Counted from the first letter of the stretch, positions 21,369 to 31,864 are shown. The stretch is 64,000 nucleotides of DNA from Undibacterium sp. (GCA_025352365.1 JANXTO010000099.1:34674-98673); one strand, 5' to 3'. Notes: generated by a model not told the origin, from the letters alone. Translations and numbers: made by a program.

Positions 21369-22461
21369 TCTTTTCTCCTTCTACATACACAGCAATCAGG
21401 TTGAGCTTGCGGTCAAGCACGACGATGTCGGCATAACTATCCACTTGCAAACGACCACGATCAGATAAGCCGAGATAATCGGCGGCATAAGTGGAAACAC
21501 GCTTAGACGCATCCTCAATGTCGAGACCGATGCTGACCAGATTGCGTAAGGCTTGATCCATCGTCAAGGTGCTGCCCGCCAGCGTGCCGTCTTCTAGCCG
21601 CACGCCGCCCAGACATTTATGTACTACCTGACGGCCGAGCATGTACTGACCATCTGGCATGCCAGACGCAGCGGTAGAATCCGTCACGCAATACAGATGC
21701 GGAATCGCCCGCATTGCTGCCTTGATCGCACCGGGATGTACATGCATCAGGTCGGGAATAATTTCAGAAAATTGTGCATGCGCCAGTGCTGCACCGACCA
21801 TGCCAGGCGCGCGATGATCAAGCCGCGACATGGCGTTATATAAATGCGTAAAACCCTTGGCACCATTTTCTAAAGCAGCGACACCCTCTTCATAGGTACC
21901 CAGTGTATGACCGAGCTGCACCACCATACCCATATCGGTCAGCTCACGCACCAGTTGTAAATGCCCTTCCATTTCTGGTGCAACGGTGATCAGTTTGATC
22001 GGTGCAATATCGTGTAAATGCCTGACCTGTTCCAGCGAGGCAATCCTTGCAAAATCGGGTTGCGCACCGAGCTTGCCCGGATTGATATACGGGCCTTCCA
22101 GATGGACGCCAAGTACCCGCGCTGCGCCTTTGGTTCTGGTTTCGCATACTGGCTTTAAAGCGTGCAGTGCTGCTTCCAGATCGGCCATGGGCGCGGTCAT
22201 GGTAGTTGCCAGCAAACTGGTCGTGCCGTGCTGTGCGTGCATGCGTGCAATGACCTCGGCAGCATCACCTGCTTCCATCGTGTCTTTGCCGCCAGCGCCA
22301 TGCACATGCAGGTCAACAAAGCCGGGCAAAATATATACTTGCTGATTTTGTGCCGGATCCATTGTCGCACCATGGATTGCCGTCACGCGCTCTGCAAAAT
22401 CGATAGAGCCGCTAACCCAACCGGAAGAAGTCAGGACATTGCCTTGCAAAGTTCTACTCAT
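21349..22461 (-). CDS. nagA: N-acetylglucosamine-6-phosphate deacetylase
   Basis: YILPGFVDLHVHGAGGKDTMEA, GVHLEGPYINPGKLGAQ, GFTHLYNAMS. Confidence 0.95.
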   Translation of the reverse strand: MSRTLQGNVLTSSGWVSGSIDFAERVTAIHGATMDPAQNQQVYILPGFVDLHVHGAGGKDTMEAGDAAEVIARMHAQHGTTSLLATTMTAPMADLEAALHALKPVCETRTKGAARVLGVHLEGPYINPGKLGAQPDFARIASLEQVRHLHDIAPIKLITVAPEMEGHLQLVRELTDMGMVVQLGHTLGTYEEGVAALENGAKGFTHLYNAMSRLDHRAPGMVGAALAHAQFSEIIPDLMHVHPGAIKAAMRAIPHLYCVTDSTAASGMPDGQYMLGRQVVHKCLGGVRLEDGTLAGSTLTMDQALRNLVSIGLDIEDASKRVSTYAADYLGLSDRGRLQVDSYADIVVLDRKLNLIAVYVEGEKIDLANA

Positions 22462-23192
22462 CTGAACAGCTCCGCAACGAAATCATAATAATCGCTGCGA
22501 CAAAACGAGTGCGTCAGTTCTACCGCAGCACCGGTCGGTAAGTAACCAACGCGGGTGATGTAGAGCATTGCCGCACCTTGTTTAATGCCTGCCAGCTTGG
22601 CTTGCTCGGCCGTCGCATTGACAGCACGGATGTGTTGCAAGGCGCGGGTCGGCGTGACGTTATGCGATTCCAGATAACCATACAAACTGTCGGTGACTAA
22701 TTTAGGATTGGGTAAATAGATTGCCGGTATGGTCGTGCTCTCTATCGCCATCACTACATTATCAGCAGTGCGCAAGCGCTTTAGCCGCGATACCACAGTG
22801 TTAGGCGACAAACCTAATGACAAAATCTCTTCCGGTGCGGCGATACCGGTTTCGCGTGAAATCCATTGCGAACCCGGTGCAAAACCACGTTGACGCAGCT
22901 CTTCACTAAAGTTAGTCAGACGGGATAAAGGTTGCTCTAATTTTGGGGTGATGTACGTTCCAGAGCCATGCTTGCGGGTGAGCAGTCCACGCTCGCACAA
23001 CATATCGATGGCTTTGCGCGCAGTGACGCGAGAAATCTCTAATACCTCGGACAATAAACGCTCTGATGGCAATGCCTCGTCTGGCTGCCAGATGCCGCTA
23101 TGGATGCCTGTTGCTAATTTATTCGCCAATTGCAGATACAAGGGCGTAGAGCTTTCGCTATCTGGTTTGAAATCACTTAATTGCGCTTGCAT
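22458..23192 (-). CDS. GntR-family (HutC subfamily) transcriptional regulator of the nag locus
   Basis: N-terminal wHTH LPSERLLSEVLEISRVTARKAIDMLCERGLLTRKHGSGTYI plus UTRA effector domain. Confidence 0.92.
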   Translation of the reverse strand: MQAQLSDFKPDSESSTPLYLQLANKLATGIHSGIWQPDEALPSERLLSEVLEISRVTARKAIDMLCERGLLTRKHGSGTYITPKLEQPLSRLTNFSEELRQRGFAPGSQWISRETGIAAPEEILSLGLSPNTVVSRLKRLRTADNVVMAIESTTIPAIYLPNPKLVTDSLYGYLESHNVTPTRALQHIRAVNATAEQAKLAGIKQGAAMLYITRVGYLPTGAAVELTHSFCRSDYYDFVAELFR

Positions 23193-23275
23193 AGTTTTTT
23201 CCTAGTGAAGCGTTTTTACAAATTACTCATGAATTTGCGATTAAATTTTTACGGTATCTGTTGTGTTGTTCTGTA

Positions 23276-24235
23276 TTAATCATTTATCTGACGCTGAATC
23301 AAAATCAATGCACCCGCTGCTGAGTCCGATTTTGGCTTTACGATGCGAGACAATAAATCTAAAGGCAAGTAAGGCAACATCGGCTCTGCCAAGCCACCGC
23401 ACAAAGCAATCGGCAACAATTCCGACGGATCTAATGCGGACGCCATTTTAGCGACTTCGCTACCCGCAGCCAGCATGATGCTACCAGCACTGGTCGTCGT
23501 GGGTGCATGAGCAATCACGATCGGTGCCAGCTGAGCATAGTTTGTTTGATTTGCCTTGGCTAGCCAGTTGAATATGAGATCACGACTCTCAGTGTTGCTT
23601 CTGTTCGCTTTATGTTCAGTCTCATTTTCAGCTTCAGCTTCAGTAAGAGCATCAGGGCCAGCACACACTTGCAACAATGCTGCAGAAAACGCATCCTCTG
23701 GACTGCGTCCATCCAGCACATGCTGAATATGATTGATGGCTCTTAAACCCAACCAAGCCCCACTGGCTTCATCGCTGGATGGAAAACCCCAGCCACCGAC
23801 CTCACGACGGGTGCCATCCACTAACATCGCCTCGCCTGCACTGCCTGTGCCTAACGCAATAATCGCACCAGCCGCGCCTTGATGCGCCCCTAACAAAGTT
23901 GTCTCGGCATCAGTTCCGATCGCCAAGGAACCAAAGCCTGGATTTTTTACATAGAATTCTGTTGCCCATTGCTTGTTATGAATACCCGCCAAGCCACAAC
24001 CTGCAGCAATTTCTCGTAAGGGCGGCATCGCCAACCCCGCATCAAAAAACGCTTTTCTGGTAGCGGCAAGAATCGATTGCCAGGCTGACTCAATCCCATG
24101 CATCAAACCAGATGGTCCCGCACTGCCCTGACCGACTTCAGTACCGCCAACCTGCACCAGACGCACTCGGGTTCCGGTGCCGCCGCCATCGACGCCTATC
24201 AGGTATTGGTATTGATCAATCACTTTCTCGCCCAT
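23276..24235 (-). CDS. BadF/BadG/BcrA/BcrD-type ATPase, probable N-acetylglucosamine kinase; start probably MGEKVIDQYQYLIGVDGGG
   Basis: YLIGVDGGGTGTRVRLV, IALGTGSAGEAMLVDGTRREVGGWGFPSSDEASGAWLG. Confidence 0.87.
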   Translation of the reverse strand: MGEKVIDQYQYLIGVDGGGTGTRVRLVQVGGTEVGQGSAGPSGLMHGIESAWQSILAATRKAFFDAGLAMPPLREIAAGCGLAGIHNKQWATEFYVKNPGFGSLAIGTDAETTLLGAHQGAAGAIIALGTGSAGEAMLVDGTRREVGGWGFPSSDEASGAWLGLRAINHIQHVLDGRSPEDAFSAALLQVCAGPDALTEAEAENETEHKANRSNTESRDLIFNWLAKANQTNYAQLAPIVIAHAPTTTSAGSIMLAAGSEVAKMASALDPSELLPIALCGGLAEPMLPYLPLDLLSRIVKPKSDSAAGALILIQRQIND

Positions 24236-24317
24236 AGAATTTTTATTGGTTTTCACTAAGTTCTTACTGTTAATTCTGCATTTTGCAGTGCAATAAGACA
24301 TCCTAGAGCTTTTACAT

Positions 24318-24348
24318 AGTGGTTGTCAATAGGTATTTAAGTGGTATT
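24318..24348 (-). promoter_or_regulatory. Promoter/operator module upstream of nagK operon, matched by a second copy at 27687-27717
   Basis: Minus strand AATACCACTTAAATACCTATTGACAACCACT: tandem ATACC half-sites 11 bp apart plus TTGACA; 26/31 identical to the second copy. Confidence 0.65.
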
Positions 24349-24485
24349 TAAAAATCTTTTGTACTAGCGAATCATTATTTCTTTTATTGTGCAGAACGAT
24401 GGGGGTCGCTAACTGTACCTATATTAATCACATCTATCTCAATCAAGAGATCGGATGACAGCTTAGACCAGATTACTTTCACTAA

Positions 24486-24518
24486 GAAAAAGGTGACGGA
24501 GCATATGCCCCGTCACCG
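24486..24518 (-). terminator. Rho-independent terminator after the TonB receptor gene
   Basis: GGTGACGG-AGCATATGC-CCCGTCACC preceded by AAAAA (U run on minus strand). Confidence 0.65.
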
Positions 24519-24584
24519 ATAATTTGAGGGGTTTGAAATCAGCACTAGCATCGGCATCGATATCAAACATCTCAGTCACTCATA

Positions 24585-27326
24585 TTACATTTTTGCGTGC
24601 AAAGTCAGATAGAACTGACGACCACTTTGGTACACAGAACGTGGCTGATCTTCATTTAAGGCATAGTATTTTAGCGTTGGATTATTCAAATTTTGCGCAT
24701 CTAAAGTAATACCAAAATTCTCATTAATCTTATAACCAAAAGAAGCTGACACTGCTCCGGTTGCCGCCTGCGAGAATGCAGTCTGACGATCTAAGCCACT
24801 GTAGAAGCTGGACCGATAACTATAGGACAGACGCGCATTAAACTTATCATCTTCGTAGTAACCACTCAGATTGTAAGTATTTTTGGAAGCACCCACGACG
24901 TCTTTTGAATCAGCATCTTTGGCATCAGCATAAGTATAGTTAGTAGAGAAACCAAAGTTCTTACCGACTGGCTGCTCATACGCTAACTCGATACCTTTAA
25001 CCTTGGCGCTGGTATTGGTTGGAACCGATAAAATATACGGCACCATCGCACCTTGTGGTGTCTGAGCACTGTAGGTCATATAGCTCTTAGAGACTTGTCC
25101 TATCCCAACATAGCTAGTCAAATCCATATAGAACAAACCTGCGGATAACAAAGAACGCGGTGCAAAATACCATTCTAAGGACGCGTCAAAGTTATTCGAG
25201 CGAATCGGTTTCAGATCAGGATTAGCGCCACTACCGCTACCTACACCACCGGCAACTGCTGGCGGACTCAGGCTGATCGCACTTGCCAGTGCGCCGTAGT
25301 CTGGGCGAGTCATCGTCTTCGATACAGCAAAACGGGCAACCAGATCTTTGGTGACATCAAGACGTAAATTCCCACTTGGTAAAATATCGTTGTAGGTATT
25401 ATCGAATTGCTGACGGATGAATGGACCAAACAGGGATGTTGTGATCGCACCAGGCGTCGTAGCGGTGGCAGCAAATGGTAAGGTCACGCTTTCTTTAGTT
25501 TGTACAAAACGGATACCAAAGTTACCGCTCCAGCCTTGACCTTCCAGATTGCTTTGGATATACACGGCACTGGTGTTTTCTTTAAGTGCGAACTCAGACG
25601 CCCAGTTTTCACGAGAGCCATCGGTCGGACGCAAGGCATATTGCGCGTCATAAGCCGCTAACTGACCAGCGGTATAGGACCAGACGTTGGTTGGAAAATT
25701 GCCACCAAGACCACTACCAAAATTACCTGGGTATGACACTGTTCCGCCAGCAGGTAAATTGTTGAATGCAGAGCCATCCAAAACCGGACGTTGATTATTC
25801 ACAAAATCATTGTTGCGCTTATGCTCGGTCGCACGGACACCAAATTTCAGGTTGGTAAAGACACCCTGATTAATCGCATACTCACCATCTAACTTAGCCC
25901 AAGTCTCTTTATCTTTGACACTGACTTGCTGATCACCGAAAATCCAATCCAGACCAGTATTGGCATTGCTGGAATTATTAGTCGTACCCAGATTCCAGTT
26001 GGCGGCGCTGCCAATGCCGTTCAAGCCCCAGGAAGCACCACTACCTTTGCCTGTATCCCATTCAGCCACGTCTTGTGTCAAGGTTTTTCCTGTACCACTG
26101 GAAGTTCCCAACTGACCATTTAACTTGAAGGACGAATTGACACGCCAGCTTGCTTCAACGCTGACAAAATTAGTATCAGAACCAGCATCAGGACGGGAAA
26201 TCTGATCGTAGATGCCGTATTGCGTACCAGCGACACCAGTGAAGTTAGCATTGGTCAGAGTTTTTACGCCGTTGGTCGTGCTCACAACATAACCAGGATC
26301 AGGCGCTTGTCCTGCACCGCCATTGATGAAGTGGGTGCCCCACATCATATAGTTACGATTATAGTTAGCAGCATCCATCGTCGAACTAAAGGCATTAACA
26401 TCGATTGTAAAATCATTGCTTGGTTTGAATTGCAAATCAATCAAACCACCCTGACGCTTACGTACTTGTTCAAATAATGCAGAGCCCATTAATCCTGGGT
26501 AGTACACTCCAGCCAAATCAGGATTAGACAGGGCAACTTTGCTGTTAGGTGCAATTTTTTCGTAACCCAAAATCTCTTGTCCATCACGGCGCAGGCTACG
26601 CTTTTCAGAGAAGGCTTGGATCATGACACCAAACGTATTGGCATCATTCTTCCAGTTCAGCAACGCGCTGATTTGTGGATCGGTCTTCTTAGGCAGATCG
26701 GCATACACCGCACCGATAGTCGCTTCAGCAGTAAATTGCTTTTTAAAATCCAGCGGCTTACGGGTAATGATATCGACGGAGCCAGCAACACCGCCCTCAA
26801 CTAAACTGGCCTCAGATGATTTATGGACTTCAACACGGCTAACCAACTCAGACGGCAACAAGGTATAGCTGACACTACGTCCGACACCAGGACCACTTTG
26901 GTTCAGGACAAACCAGTCACCTGCCGCCATGTTGTGACCGTTGATTAAGGTCTGAGTCAAACTTGGGTTGGTGCCGCGCATACTGACGCGATCGTTTTCA
27001 TCAAAGCCACCTTCGTTACCACTAGCAGAACTTGTTGTAACACCAGGCAAACGCTGCAATGAGTCAGCGACGTTTTTATCTGGCATTTTGCCGATATCTT
27101 CGGCAGTGATTACATCCAGATGTGAATCCGCGTTACGTTTTTGATTTAAAGACTGTTGTGCAGCAGCGCGAATACCCGTAACTACCACTTCTTGTGCTGC
27201 CGGATCGGCTTGCTGCGCTTGTGCTGACATTGCGACTGTCATGATTAGCACTGCAACACCGGACGCGATTGGCGTCAGTTTAGGCGTTGATTTAGGTGCT
27301 AACTTAAGTGTCAGATTACTTTTCAT
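24585..27326 (-). CDS. TonB-dependent receptor (Xanthomonas/Caulobacter-type, TIGR01782-like)
   Basis: QEVVVTGIRAAAQQSLNQKRNADSHLDVITAEDIGKMPDKNVADSLQRLPGV plug; C-terminal YLTLHAKM beta strand; 913 aa. Confidence 0.93.
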   Translation of the reverse strand: MKSNLTLKLAPKSTPKLTPIASGVAVLIMTVAMSAQAQQADPAAQEVVVTGIRAAAQQSLNQKRNADSHLDVITAEDIGKMPDKNVADSLQRLPGVTTSSASGNEGGFDENDRVSMRGTNPSLTQTLINGHNMAAGDWFVLNQSGPGVGRSVSYTLLPSELVSRVEVHKSSEASLVEGGVAGSVDIITRKPLDFKKQFTAEATIGAVYADLPKKTDPQISALLNWKNDANTFGVMIQAFSEKRSLRRDGQEILGYEKIAPNSKVALSNPDLAGVYYPGLMGSALFEQVRKRQGGLIDLQFKPSNDFTIDVNAFSSTMDAANYNRNYMMWGTHFINGGAGQAPDPGYVVSTTNGVKTLTNANFTGVAGTQYGIYDQISRPDAGSDTNFVSVEASWRVNSSFKLNGQLGTSSGTGKTLTQDVAEWDTGKGSGASWGLNGIGSAANWNLGTTNNSSNANTGLDWIFGDQQVSVKDKETWAKLDGEYAINQGVFTNLKFGVRATEHKRNNDFVNNQRPVLDGSAFNNLPAGGTVSYPGNFGSGLGGNFPTNVWSYTAGQLAAYDAQYALRPTDGSRENWASEFALKENTSAVYIQSNLEGQGWSGNFGIRFVQTKESVTLPFAATATTPGAITTSLFGPFIRQQFDNTYNDILPSGNLRLDVTKDLVARFAVSKTMTRPDYGALASAISLSPPAVAGGVGSGSGANPDLKPIRSNNFDASLEWYFAPRSLLSAGLFYMDLTSYVGIGQVSKSYMTYSAQTPQGAMVPYILSVPTNTSAKVKGIELAYEQPVGKNFGFSTNYTYADAKDADSKDVVGASKNTYNLSGYYEDDKFNARLSYSYRSSFYSGLDRQTAFSQAATGAVSASFGYKINENFGITLDAQNLNNPTLKYYALNEDQPRSVYQSGRQFYLTLHAKM

Positions 27327-27686
27327 TTACTCCCCCAAGATTTATCAATCAAAACAATTTGATGCCCTGCTGCGAGATATTTTTTTCTATACAGAAGAGC
27401 GTTTCGATACCACCCGCGATACTGCAACTTACCAATTCAAACATACAAAACCACTTAAATGCCACAATTTAAAACTAACTCTATAAAACGACACAAGGTC
27501 TTTACTTGCTCAATCAGGCCATGGCGTTTCAAATGCGCAGACCATGGTTAAATAAAAACTAAATCTGATTGAGAAAGATAAAAAATCTCTAGCAAGATCA
27601 CTCTCATGCTTTTTATCTTTGAGGCGACTGATACTTTGATTTTCGCCTGAAATAGGAAGCAGTGGGCTCACTGTAGTTAGCGTAAA

Positions 27687-27717
27687 AGTGGCTGTCAAGC
27701 GGTATCTACGTGGTATT
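27687..27717 (-). promoter_or_regulatory. Second copy of the nag promoter/operator module (TTGACA-N17-TACAGT)
   Basis: Minus strand AATACCACGTAGATACCGCTTGACAGCCACTTTTACGCTAACTACAGT. Confidence 0.65.
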
Positions 27718-28235
27718 ACTGATACTCATATTGGTACTAATAAGAAGAATTAAACAAACATTACAAGCCATTGATTTACATGAATAATTATTTAATTCAA
27801 ATATGTTTTTTATAAAAGTGGACTGATTAGTTTTTACAACAAACAAATAAGCTTAATCATTTATCAGATAAACGATATTACAAAGAAATTTTTTCTGACG
27901 GGAGCTTTTCTTGGACGTTCTCGCTTGAACAACAGGCTTAAAAATCGATACAAAATTTGTCCATTGTCATAGACAGAAACCGTCTATTTTTTTGAAAAAT
28001 AAACAAAGGAAATCAAACTCATCGCAATCCAATTAGCGAATGAGTCATAAAATACCATTCAGGACTGGATATATAATTGGTATTAATGTCTTATCTAACG
28101 ATGAAGTACACTCAGCGTCATTCGTGATTTTTTGAATCAAAACAAGGCAGCAACCCGACCACAACCACCCGCTTCGCCAGTATGAATTTGAGAAGCCAGA
28201 TCAAAGTACATCGTTACTTTTAAAGAATACAACTC

Positions 28236-29204
28236 ATGTCAAACCTTGAATTGAAGCCACTGAGAGAATTTGATCAACTAGATGAAACAACTTTTTTGCG
28301 CGATGTAATTGGTGCGCACCAGCCCTGCGTCTTACGCGGATTTGTTAAACATTGGCCCTCAGCTCAGCAAGCGTCGGCAGAGGCTACTTATCGTTATTTA
28401 AAAAATCTGGATAACGGTGCTGCCGTCGATGCGATACTGACACCGCCCCAAGAGGACGGCCGTATTTTTTATAATGAGACGTTGGATGGTTTTAATTTTT
28501 TACGGAATAAATTATCAATCTCGGCAGTGTTAGATCAAATCATGCGCTACAGTCAGTTTGATCAAGCACCTTCCGTAGCGATACAAAGTGCATTGATCGC
28601 TGAATGTCTTCCCGGCTTTTTGGTGGACAATGTTTTGCCATTCATGAGTGAGCAAATCGCTCCCCGAATCTGGCTTGGCAACAAGGTGACGACACCTGCT
28701 CATATTGACACTTCCTACAATATTGCCTGTGTTGTCAGCGGTAAGCGACGTTTTACGATCTTCCCACCAGATCAGGTAGCCAACTTGTATATTGGCCCTT
28801 TAGACTTTGCACCAACCAACTCACCGATAAGTCTGGTGTCGTTCAAACAGCCGGATTTTCAGCAATTCCCCCGATTCAAACAAGCACTGGAACATGCTCT
28901 CGTTGCAGAGCTGGAGCCTGGTGATGCAGTCTATATCCCAACTTTGTGGTGGCATCATGTGGAGTCGCTGAGCAAGTTCAATATCTTGATCAACTATTGG
29001 TGGGGCGGCCCGATCCGCACTGAACAAACGCCAAGTACGCCCTTTGAATGTCTGGTGCATTGCCTGACAAATTTAAAACAACTACCGCCAGATCAAAGAG
29101 CCGCCTGGGGTGCCTTGTTTCAACATTATGTATTTTCCAAAGACGATCCTGCAGCGCATATTCCGTCACATAGACGCGGCGTTATGGATGGCAGAACTGA
29201 ATGA
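28236..29204 (+). CDS. Cupin-like (JmjC/cupin_8) domain protein
   Basis: PCVLRGFVKHWPSAQQ, TPAHIDTSYNIACVVSGKRRFTIFPPDQVANLY, PGDAVYIPTLWWHHVES. Confidence 0.88.
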   Translation: MSNLELKPLREFDQLDETTFLRDVIGAHQPCVLRGFVKHWPSAQQASAEATYRYLKNLDNGAAVDAILTPPQEDGRIFYNETLDGFNFLRNKLSISAVLDQIMRYSQFDQAPSVAIQSALIAECLPGFLVDNVLPFMSEQIAPRIWLGNKVTTPAHIDTSYNIACVVSGKRRFTIFPPDQVANLYIGPLDFAPTNSPISLVSFKQPDFQQFPRFKQALEHALVAELEPGDAVYIPTLWWHHVESLSKFNILINYWWGGPIRTEQTPSTPFECLVHCLTNLKQLPPDQRAAWGALFQHYVFSKDDPAAHIPSHRRGVMDGRTE

Positions 29205-29267
29205 TTTGTCTTAGCTGGCGAACACGCATTTTTCACGCGCGACTAAAAAGAAATTACTTTTGAATGA

Positions 29268-30167
29268 TTAGCGCAAGGTCTTTTGCGCTGCCTCGTGAAC
29301 CATCGAAGAAATACGATCCAGATAAGTTGAACTAATTCTCCAGCGATGCCAATACAAAGAAATATCTAGCGGATACTTCTTCGCGATATGGATCAGTTCC
29401 CCTCGCTGCAAAGCTGACTCAACAATGTGCTCTGGCATCATGCCCCAGCCAAGACCTGCGCACGCCGCCCGAAAAAATGAGCGGGTAGATGGAATCATGT
29501 GCACACGAGGTCGGATTAAATTTGTCGTGAACCGTGATATAAAAACGTCTTGTAAGGCATCCTTTTGATTGAACTTCAACATAGGGGCAAGCTCAAGTGC
29601 TTTTGCATTAACGCCCTTTGGGAAATAGCGTGTCTTGAACTCCGGTTTAGCAACTGCCAGATAACGCATGACGCCCAGCGGCTCAACTTTACATCCTTGG
29701 ATTGCATCTGCGCTGGCACTCACGCCAGCCATTACGCTACCTTCGCGCAATAGCGCCATTGAGTAATCCTGGTCCTCGGTTCTGACATCCAATATCATCG
29801 AACCATCAAGTGCAACCGCCTGAAATACTGAGCTAAACCAGCTATCCAACGAATCCGCATTCAAGACAATCGGAATTCTTACGGCAACAGAAGCATCTTC
29901 TGTTTGCACAGATAAACCAGAAAACATTTCTGATTCCAGCAAAGCCACCTGCTCAGCATAACGCAGAAATATACGCCCTGCTGCCGTAGGCTGGCAGGGT
30001 GTTGTGCGTTGGATCAGGATTTGCCCCAAACGATCCTCAAGCAACTTGATTCGCTGACTAATTGCTGAAGGTGTCAGGTTTAACTTCCGGGCAGCAAGCT
30101 CAAAGGTTCCCTCATTCAGTACGGCAGCAAATGCGGATAGCTGGGCATTATCGACTTTGATATTCAT
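29268..30167 (-). CDS. argP: LysR-family regulator, ArgP/LysG-like
   Basis: NAQLSAFAAVLNEGTFELAARKLNLTPSAISQRIKLLEDRLGQILIQRTTPCQPTAAG; divergent from a LysE gene. Confidence 0.9.
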   Translation of the reverse strand: MNIKVDNAQLSAFAAVLNEGTFELAARKLNLTPSAISQRIKLLEDRLGQILIQRTTPCQPTAAGRIFLRYAEQVALLESEMFSGLSVQTEDASVAVRIPIVLNADSLDSWFSSVFQAVALDGSMILDVRTEDQDYSMALLREGSVMAGVSASADAIQGCKVEPLGVMRYLAVAKPEFKTRYFPKGVNAKALELAPMLKFNQKDALQDVFISRFTTNLIRPRVHMIPSTRSFFRAACAGLGWGMMPEHIVESALQRGELIHIAKKYPLDISLYWHRWRISSTYLDRISSMVHEAAQKTLR

Positions 30168-30267
30168 TTTTTCTAATGTAGATTAAAAATATTTAGCTTT
30201 ACTTAATGATTCTAGCTGAATAATCTGCGCTATCCCTTTATTACTCTACTGATTGTGCTAGGTTTAT

Positions 30268-30870
30268 ATGATCTCTGATTTTCTCTCTGGATTTCTATCG
30301 GGAGCAACCCTCATCCTCGCCATCGGGGCTCAGAATTCTTTTGTCTTACGACAAGGTATACGGAATGAGCATATTGTTCCGGTCGTTCTGGTGTGCTCCT
30401 GCGCCGACGCATTGCTGATCATGGCTGGGGTTGCAGGTCTGGGACTACTGATTCAATCTAACCCAGTTGTACTGACTTTCGCACGATATGGCGGAGCGAT
30501 ATTTTTGGCGGCATATGGTATCGCTGCGGGAAAGCGAGCACTCCAGTCAAATCGCCTGGTAGTTAACACCGAGATTGGCGCATCCCTGGGCACCGCCATA
30601 GCGACTTGTCTAAGCTTCACTTTTCTCAATCCACATGTTTATCTGGATACAGTGATCCTTCTGGGCTCGCTAGCCAATCAGCGCCAAGGCACGGGTCGAT
30701 GGATTTTTGGACTTGGCGGCTCAATGGCTAGTTTCGCCTGGTTCTTTGCGCTGGGGTTCGGTGCACGCAAACTAGCGCCGCTATTCAGCAAATCAATCGC
30801 ATGGCGCTTATTGGATACGGCGATCGCAATTTCTATGATCGGACTCAGCGTGATGCTATTCATAGGCTGA
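30268..30870 (+). CDS. LysE/ArgO-family amino acid exporter
   Basis: FLSGFLSGATLILAIGAQNSFVLRQGIRNEHI; CLSFTFLNPHVYLDTVILLGS. Confidence 0.94.
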   Translation: MISDFLSGFLSGATLILAIGAQNSFVLRQGIRNEHIVPVVLVCSCADALLIMAGVAGLGLLIQSNPVVLTFARYGGAIFLAAYGIAAGKRALQSNRLVVNTEIGASLGTAIATCLSFTFLNPHVYLDTVILLGSLANQRQGTGRWIFGLGGSMASFAWFFALGFGARKLAPLFSKSIAWRLLDTAIAISMIGLSVMLFIG

Positions 30871-31188
30871 GAATACTGACGCCGGAAAACCTCATCCATA
30901 CAGGTCGTTTGCTAGTAGTTATTTATTCACTCTAGTTTCGATCATGTTTGCTCATTAAAAACTATTGAGTGATTTACAGCTAATAAAACAGTCCTGCAAC
31001 AACCCTACCCAATTCTTTCTCAGTATGGAAATACCCTTACTGTTCCTGAGCTAGATAAACACCGCCAACCGTCCAACAAGCCTAGAAGTAAGTTGTTTTT
31101 TAAATTTTTATAGATGATACTAATAATCTATTTTATTTATGACGATTATCATCTATGATACATCTATTGACCAAATCGGGAGTAGGTA

Positions 31189-31788
31189 ATGCCACGGGTA
31201 TCACGCGAACAGATGGAATCCAATCGTGCGACGATTGAAGATGTTTCGGCTCAGCTATTCCGCGAGCAAGGTATCGCTGGCGTCAGTGTGGCGGATTTGA
31301 TGTCGGCAGCTGGGCTGACGCATGGCGGGTTTTATGGCCACTTCGCCTCAAAGGACGAACTCGCCGCTGTCGCCTGTGAACACGCCTTTGCAAAAGCGGC
31401 ACAGAGCCGGGAAAAACGCACAAAACAAGCAGGCTCAGGCGTGGACGGTGCCGCCAGTTTAAAAAACTATGCCGACCATTATCTGACCTCGCGCCATAGA
31501 GATAATGCCGGACAAGGTTGCCCGGCAGTGGCATTTGCGACGGATGTGATGCGCGAAACGCCGGGTAAACCAGTGCGCGACGCCTATCTGAGTGGCATTA
31601 AAAATATGGCAAAAGCGCTTGAAACTATGGCGGGTGCTGGCGTGCAAACTCAGCGTGAGCAAGCACTGGTGGCAATGGCAACCGTGGTCGGCGCAATGAC
31701 GCTGGCAAGAGCGACCAAGGGCGATCCTTTGTCAGATGAATTGCTGGCGGCGGTACGCGGATTTTTTGCACATCAAAATGCAGATTAA
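31189..31788 (+). CDS. TetR/AcrR-family regulator
   Basis: QLFREQGIAGVSVADLMSAAGLTHGGFYGHFASKDELAA. Confidence 0.93.
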   Translation: MPRVSREQMESNRATIEDVSAQLFREQGIAGVSVADLMSAAGLTHGGFYGHFASKDELAAVACEHAFAKAAQSREKRTKQAGSGVDGAASLKNYADHYLTSRHRDNAGQGCPAVAFATDVMRETPGKPVRDAYLSGIKNMAKALETMAGAGVQTQREQALVAMATVVGAMTLARATKGDPLSDELLAAVRGFFAHQNAD

Positions 31789-31864
31789 TAATCTTGAAAC
31801 TGATTACTGAATTGATCAAGAAGTTAATCCGAGTTAATTAGTAAAACCATGCTGTAAACCCATA

